From CALZJC01 sp963781065 (GTDB lineage Bacteria > Acidobacteriota > Thermoanaerobaculia > Multivoradales > JAHEKO01): a DNA stretch of 64,000 nucleotides. The position numbers and the translations under genes are program-made. Location: assembly GCA_963781065.1 (NCBI GenBank), contig CAWAET010000016.1, positions 62,001 through 126,000 of the forward strand. The letters are read 5' to 3'. Positions 58,991-64,000 of the stretch are shown here, one piece after another (the stretch's first letter is position 1; the number at the start of each line of letters is the position of its first letter). Below the pieces are notes generated by a model. The model saw nothing but the letters and a program-made list of their open reading frames with translations. It had not been told where the DNA came from and did not search any database.

Positions 58991-61900
58991 TCAGCCCGAG
59001 TCGCTGTCGGAGTCCGAGTCGGCGTCCGAGTCGCTGTCCGAGTCGTCGTCGTCCTTGCCGCAGCTGGACTTCTTCGCCTCCTTCTCGATCGCTTTCCTCT
59101 CGTCCTTGGTGATCAGGCCCTGGTCCTCGAAGTCCCGAGCGGTCTCCTTGACGCACTTGACGTACTTGCCGTGGTTCTTCCACGGCAGGTCGCTGCCGAA
59201 GGGCCCGTCGCACGGGCAGAGCTGCGCGATCGAGCAGCCGCTCGTGGGATCGACCACGGCCTCCTCGGCGGTGAACTCGCAGACGTCGCCGTCGTTGAGC
59301 ACGCCGTCGTCGTCGATGTCCGGGTCGCAGGCGTCGCCCAGCCCGTCGCCGTCCCAGTCGAGCTGGTCGGCGTTGGCGGTCAGCGGGCAGTTGTCCGCGC
59401 CGTCCTCGACGCCGTCGTTGTCGTCGTCGGCATCGCAGACGTCGCCCTGGCCGTCGCCGTCGTTGTCCGCCTGGTCCGCGTTGGCGGTCAGCGGGCAGTT
59501 GTCGTCACCGTCGGCGACGCCGTCGTTGTCGTCGTCGGCGTCGCAGACGTCGCCCGCCCCGTCGCCGTCGTTGTCCGCCTGATCCGGGTTGGAGACCAGC
59601 GGGCAGTTGTCGGTCCCGTCCGGCACCCCGTCGTCATCGTCGTCGGCGTCGCAGGCGTCACCCGCGCCGTCGCCGTCGTTGTCCGCCTGGTCCGGGTTCG
59701 AGACCAGCGGGCAGTTGTCGATGGCGTCCGGCACCCGGTCGCCGTCGCCGTCCAGCGAGCCGTTGGTGAAGGCCCAGTAGTCGGTGCGGAAGGTGGCATC
59801 CGAGCCGGCATTGCTGAGAACCCCGAGGATGACGTTGATCAGCTCGCCATTACCACCGCGGGCCGTCGACACCGCGTCCAGCACCCCGTTGCCGCCGAAG
59901 TGGAACGAGTTGTCGTCGAAGAAGTCGTCGAGCGGGATCGACAGAAGCTGCCAGCCGCCGCCGCTCACGGCACACGGTCCCGTGGGAGAGACCACGCAGT
60001 TGTACTGGAACTCGTCGTCCTGGCCGTCGGGCGGGAACGGGATCGCGCCGTCGCCGTTGTCATCGTCCTGGAGCTGGATCTCCAGCAGGTAGTCCTGGTC
60101 GCGGCCGGCGCCGTCGAGAGCGTCGGGGTTGATCCAGAGGTTGAAGTGGGTGGTCGAGAACAGATCCACCGGGTTGGTACGCCCGAAGCCGCCGAAGAAG
60201 CCGGGGTTGCCGCCCGACCCCCAGCCGGTCTGGAGCGAAGCGGTGCCGCCGAAGATCGGCGGCAAGTCGGCGAAGTTGGGATCGATCCCACCGCCGCCGG
60301 CGCCGTTGAAGGTGAACCAGCCGTTGGCGAACGGGTCGCCGTGCTCCATGTCGTCGAAGATCACCTCGGTCGGCTCGACCAGCGGGCCGCCGGCGGTGAG
60401 GGCGAAGTAGTCGAAGTCGACCTCGACGGTAGAGGGGTTGCCGCCCTGCACTCCGGAGATCACGATCACCACCTCGTCGAGCTTGCCGTCGAAGGTGCCG
60501 TCACCGCCGGTGAAGAGGTTGGTGAAGGCGGACAGCGGCGCGCTGACCAGCGTCCACTCGTCGTCGAAGGTCGAGGCGGGGAACACCGTGTCGAGCCGGA
60601 AGCTGTCCTCCTGCCCGTTGGTCCAGCCGTCGCCGTCGAGATCCTCGCGGATCGTGATCTCGAGGGTGTACTGGTCGACCGTGGCGTTCGACTGGTTGAG
60701 CACCCAGACGTTGAACCACGGGCTGATCGGCGTCTGGAGCTGGTCGGCCTCGGGCACGTTCTTGAAGGCGCCGCCGTAGAAGACGCTGGCCGAGCCCTGG
60801 CCGCCCCAGCCGGTCGAGAAGTAGAAGCTGCCCTCCTGCGGCCGGTCGGCGAGCACGCCGCCGCCGCCCCCGGCTGCGTTGCCGCCGAAGAAGAACCAGT
60901 CGGAGCTGTCGCCGTCCTCGAAGTCGTCCCACACCGCCAGCGACGGCGCCGCCGGGCCGCCGAAGGTCCAGTAGTCGGTGCGGAAGGTGGCGTCGGCGCC
61001 GGAGTTGGAGATCACCGCGAAGACGACGTTGATCAGCTGGCCGTTGCCGCCCTCGGAATCCGGCACCGGGTCGAACACGCCGTTGCCGCCGAACAGGAAA
61101 GAAGTGTCCTTGACGAAGTCGGCCAGCGGGATCGACACCAGCTGCCAGCCGCCGCCGCTGGTGGCGCACGGCCCGATCGGGCTCACCACGCAGTTGAACT
61201 GGAACTCCTCGTCATCCGGCGGGGTGGTGGTGTTGTCGCCGTTGTCGTCGTCCTGAAGGTTGACCTCCAGCGTGTAGTCCTGGCCGGCGTCGGGGTTGAT
61301 CCAGAAGTTGAAGTGGGTCGCCCCGGTGAGGTCGCTCGGGTTGGTGCGCCCGAAGCCGCCGAAGAAGCCCGGCGTGCCGCCCGAGCCCCAACCGGTCTCG
61401 AGCGAGAACAGGCCGCCGTCCTCGGGCGGCAGGTCGGCCGCGTTGGGGCCGATGCCGCCGCCGCCGACCGAGCCGCCGAAGGTGAACCAGCCGTTGCCGA
61501 AAGGGTTGCCGTGCTCCATGTCGTCGAAGACGATCGTGCCACCCGGGCCCGGCGGCGCCGGGGCGCCGATGGTGATCTTGTTGACGTTGAACTCGCCGGA
61601 GTCGATCGCCAGACGCATGGTCTGCACGCCGGCGTCGAGGGTCGACGTCCTGCGACCGTCGACGGTGGTCCAGTTCTGCCAGCCGCCGGTGCCGGCGAAG
61701 GCGATCGGGCCGGTCCGTCGACGCCGTCGAACTCGAGGTGCAGCGTGCCGCCGCCGACGGCCGAGGCCACCCGCACCTCGACGTCGTAGGTGCCGGCGGT
61801 GACGTCCACCGGGTACTCGATCCACTCGCCGGGCACCGTCCAGCCGACGTTGAAGCCGAAACCGGCGTCGGTCGTGCCCTCGAGATCGACGCCTTCGGCC

Positions 61901-63165
61901 GGCCGGTAGGCGCCGCCGTTGTTGTTGGCGTCGGCGTCGTTGTAGGCGACGCCCTGGCCGCCGAGGTCGTAGTTCTCGGCCTCGACCGTGCCCGGAATGG
62001 CGGCCGGCGTCATCCGGTAGGGCGCCTGCGGGCAGCCGCTGCCGACCATGATCTCGACCGGCGCCGAGGAGGCCAGCTTGCCGCCGTCGTCCCGCGCCCG
62101 CGCCTTCAAGGTGTAGCAGCCGGCGGCGACGCTCGGCACCGTCAGCTCGTAGGGCGGCGTCGTGTCCTCGCCGAGGACGGCGTTGTCCTGCAGGAACTGG
62201 ACGAGCTGGACCGCGCCGTCGTCGGTGGCGCTGACGGTGATCGTCAGATCGTCGCCGGGGGTGATCGACGTCGTCGGCCGTCGGGCTGGTGATCTCCACC
62301 ACCGGCGGGTCGTTGGGCACCTGGTAGACCCGCACGTAGTCGATGACGTACTCCTGCGGGAAGACCGTGGTGCCGTCCGGCGGGCCGGGCAGGTTGCCGC
62401 CGACGGCCAGGTTCAGCAGCAGGTGGAAGTCGACGTCGAAGGGCGCCGGGAAGGGGCCGCCGGTCGAGAACCAGCTGTCGCGGCTGGCGAACAGGATGCC
62501 GTCGACGTACCAGCGGATCTCGCCGAACTCCCACTCCATGGCGAAGACGTGGAAGTCGTCGTTGAAGGTGCCGCTGGGCAGGAAGTAGTCGGTGCGAGGA
62601 GAAGATGTTGCCGGGGAAGGACGCGCCGTAGTGGATGGTGCCGAAGATGCGATTCGGGTCGCTGCCGATGTACTCGACGATGTCGATCTCGCCGCTGGCC
62701 GCCCAGGGGCCGTAGATCGAAGTGTCGGACGACAGCATCCAGAACGCCGGCCAGAAGCCCTGGCCGATCGGCATCTTGGCGCGCATCTCCATGCGGCCGA
62801 AGGTCCAGTCGCCCTTGTCCAGCGAGCGCATCCGCGCCGAGGTGTAGTCGAGGCCGCCCACCGACTCCTCCTTGGCGGTGATGGTCAGGAAGCCGCCCGA
62901 GACCGTGGCGTTCTCGGCCTGGTAGTACTGCAGCTCGTTGTTGCCCCAGCCGCCGGGCAGGCCGACCTCGCTACCGTCGCCGAGCTGGAAGGTCCACCTG
63001 GAGAGGTCGACCGCGGTGCCGTCGAAATTGTCCTCCCAGACCAGGACACAGCCGGGCAGGTCGGCGCACTGGGCCGACTGCCGGCTGGGCCGCCCCAATC
63101 ATGAACGTCGAAACGACGAGGATCGACACAGCGGCGATAGCGAGACGGGGGCGGTCGCGGCGCAT
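58991..63165 (-). CDS. Multi-domain GH16 beta-glucanase with CBM6, triplicated modules and TSP3 repeats (frameshifted)
   Basis: ATG 63165 (AAGGAG upstream) opens a signal peptide (LAIAAVSILVVSTFMIGAA). The GH16 domain covers about 63070-62300: VLVWEDNFDGT, WGNNELQYYQ and the catalytic GEIDIVEYIG (ExDxxE). An Ig-like segment and a CBM6 follow (VEAENYDLGGQGVAYND, GWTVPGEWIEYPVDV, about 62020-61570). Three ~190-residue modules come next (about 61550-59770), the first and third very similar (DDMEHGxPFxNGWFTF). Four TSP3 calcium repeats (DADDDxDGVxDGxDNCP) and an acidic Asp-Ser tail close it. The frame must shift near 63085, 62597, 62265 and 61718; all pieces fit one ~1390-residue protein. A secreted laminarinase-type enzyme is likely. 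Confidence 0.8.
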
Positions 63166-63243
63166 TGGAGATCTCCTTCAGAGCGCCCGAGCGCTTCGGA
63201 CAACCAGGTCCGAGCCCGGGCGTTGGGGTGGCTGATTGAGGGA

Positions 63244-63255
63244 TAAACCGATTTA
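63244..63255. promoter_or_regulatory. Possible LacI-family operator upstream of GH16
   Basis: TAAACCGATTTA, one base from the perfect palindrome TAAACCGGTTTA favoured by many LacI-family regulators, about 80-90 nt before the GH16 start in the 270-nt upstream region. No LacI gene is in the window, so this is only a motif match. Confidence 0.35.
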
Positions 63256-63435
63256 CTCTGGCGGATTTTCCAGATTCCGGCGGCAGATGTCAAATCGAAC
63301 GATGTCGATGCATCTCTCGCGGAACGCCGCGCCCGGCCCGCCGCCAGCGGACCCGGTAGCGCCGCCTGGAGGGCGCCCCCTGGCCTGGGCTAGCAGCCCG
63401 TGCCGGAGCTCCGCGGCACCGCCACCGCGCCGGTC

Positions 63436-64000
63436 TTATTCCGCTCGGGTCTCTGCCGGACCGGTCTCCTCGATTGCCTCGCCCGCGGTGGCAACGAGCA
63501 ACCGGCCGGTCTCGCGCTCGAAAAGCGCCAGCCGCGATCGTCCCGCCGCCACCGGCAACTCGTAGCGCCGGCCCTCGAGGGTCAACGCGCGCCGCGCATC
63601 GACCGCGGTCTCGTTGACGACGACCGCCAGGACGGAGCGCGGCGCGACCAGCAGACGCGCCGCGACGGCGCTGTCCGAGGGCTGCGTCTCGACTCCCGCG
63701 GCCGCCAGCGCGGCTTCGAGCAGCGCCGTCAGGGGCTCCGTCCTCGCGAGCAAACTCGAGCGGCAGGGGCTCGTGCCAGACGTTGCCGTCCAGTGACGCG
63801 AGGCCCGGATCCGAGTTGCGCTTCAACTGCTCGCGCAGGTCGCGGTCGAAGGTGGCCCAGCCGTCTCCTGCCGCGGACCAGTTGGTCGGCTCGCGCAGGC
63901 TCACCGGTCGCCCGAGATCGACGATGCCGAGCCGATCCAGGGGCTCGGAGAGCTCGCCGTAGGGGTTGCCCGAGACGGCGCCGGTGACCAGTATCTTGGC
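63436..64000 (-). CDS. C-terminal part of a large protein, possibly a glycoside hydrolase (partial, frameshifted)
   Basis: The frame is open at the right edge (AKILVTGAVSGNPYGE), continues to PLPLEFA, then must shift by one base near 63752 to TEPLTALLEAALAAAGVETQ and ends in a beta-sandwich-like tail (SVLAVVVNETAVDARRALTL, then RSRLALFERETGRLLVAT). The closing domain looks like the C-terminal sandwich of some glycoside hydrolases, and the neighbouring GH16 supports this. I do not recognise the family with certainty. The start lies outside the window. Confidence 0.5.

Noticed and set aside
58886..61789. Plus-strand ORF of 967 codons opposite the GH16 gene
   Set aside because: Antisense of the DxDxDG and Gly-rich repeats gives a Val-rich low-complexity product. 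The minus-strand domains are recognisable, and its N-terminus is only palindromic repeat sequence.
1..64000. tRNA or rRNA genes
   Set aside because: No cloverleaf with TTCRA-type arm or rRNA-like block was noticed on reading. A tRNAscan/Infernal run would be decisive.

Overview
The window is GC-rich chromosomal DNA and most likely comes from an acidobacterium, probably of the Thermoanaerobaculia/Holophagae side. The evidence is four VWFA-related proteins of the acidobacterial type, CRTAC/ASPIC and TPR exported proteins, a PF07638-type ECF sigma factor coupled to a Ser/Thr kinase with TolB-like and TPR domains, many Sec, Tat and lipoprotein signals, and OprO/P- and OmpW-type outer-membrane barrels. 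No rRNA, tRNA or CRISPR array was seen.

Layout. 1-13.0 kb: overlapping TPR and FG-GAP/ASPIC genes, four VWFA-related genes in the order + - - +, and an alkaline-phosphatase-superfamily/TPR lipoprotein. 13.1-22.4 kb: a phosphatidylserine-decarboxylase-like enzyme, a 184-bp palindromic repeat, a truncated GT39-like tail, a secreted metzincin with PAN and ricin-lectin domains, a sigma/kinase operon and a frameshifted dockerin-like protein. 22.6-28.1 kb is a decayed accessory stretch: IS256-type transposase remnant, porin, a vapBC pair with premature stops in both partners, a frameshifted RAYT-type transposase, an OmpW-like protein, and duplicated leader and hairpin sequences. 28.1-36.6 kb: a sigma/anti-sigma pair divergent from an OmpW-barrel-subtilase fusion, then an exported unknown protein and a CHAT/TPR lipoprotein.

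37.4-64 kb is sugar metabolism. SIS isomerase, ROK kinase, ChbG/YdjC deacetylase, GH2 exo-beta-glucosaminidase and an FHS-type permease form a coherent chito-oligosaccharide/chitosan route. Next come a sialate O-acetylesterase, an alpha/beta hydrolase and a GH3 beta-glucosidase. A six-gene minus-strand operon (gluconate-2-dehydrogenase-subunit-3-like, GMC oxidoreductase, Tat-exported TIM-barrel protein, PD40 propeller protein, second TIM-barrel protein, MFS permease) plus a divergent Gfo/Idh/MocA oxidoreductase has the composition of a 3-keto-glycoside pathway. A large GH16 beta-glucanase with CBM6, triplicated modules and thrombospondin type 3 repeats follows, behind a possible LacI-type operator.

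Many genes carry single-base frame disruptions next to clearly conserved coding sequence: the first VWFA gene, the dockerin-like gene, ChbG, the GMC partner subunit, GH16 (four) and the gene at the right edge. This points to residual assembly indels, although real decay is convincing for the transposase remnants and vapBC. The two most distinctive findings are the barrel-subtilase locus with its own sigma/anti-sigma pair, and the two-copy palindromic element whose outer bases supply stop codons.
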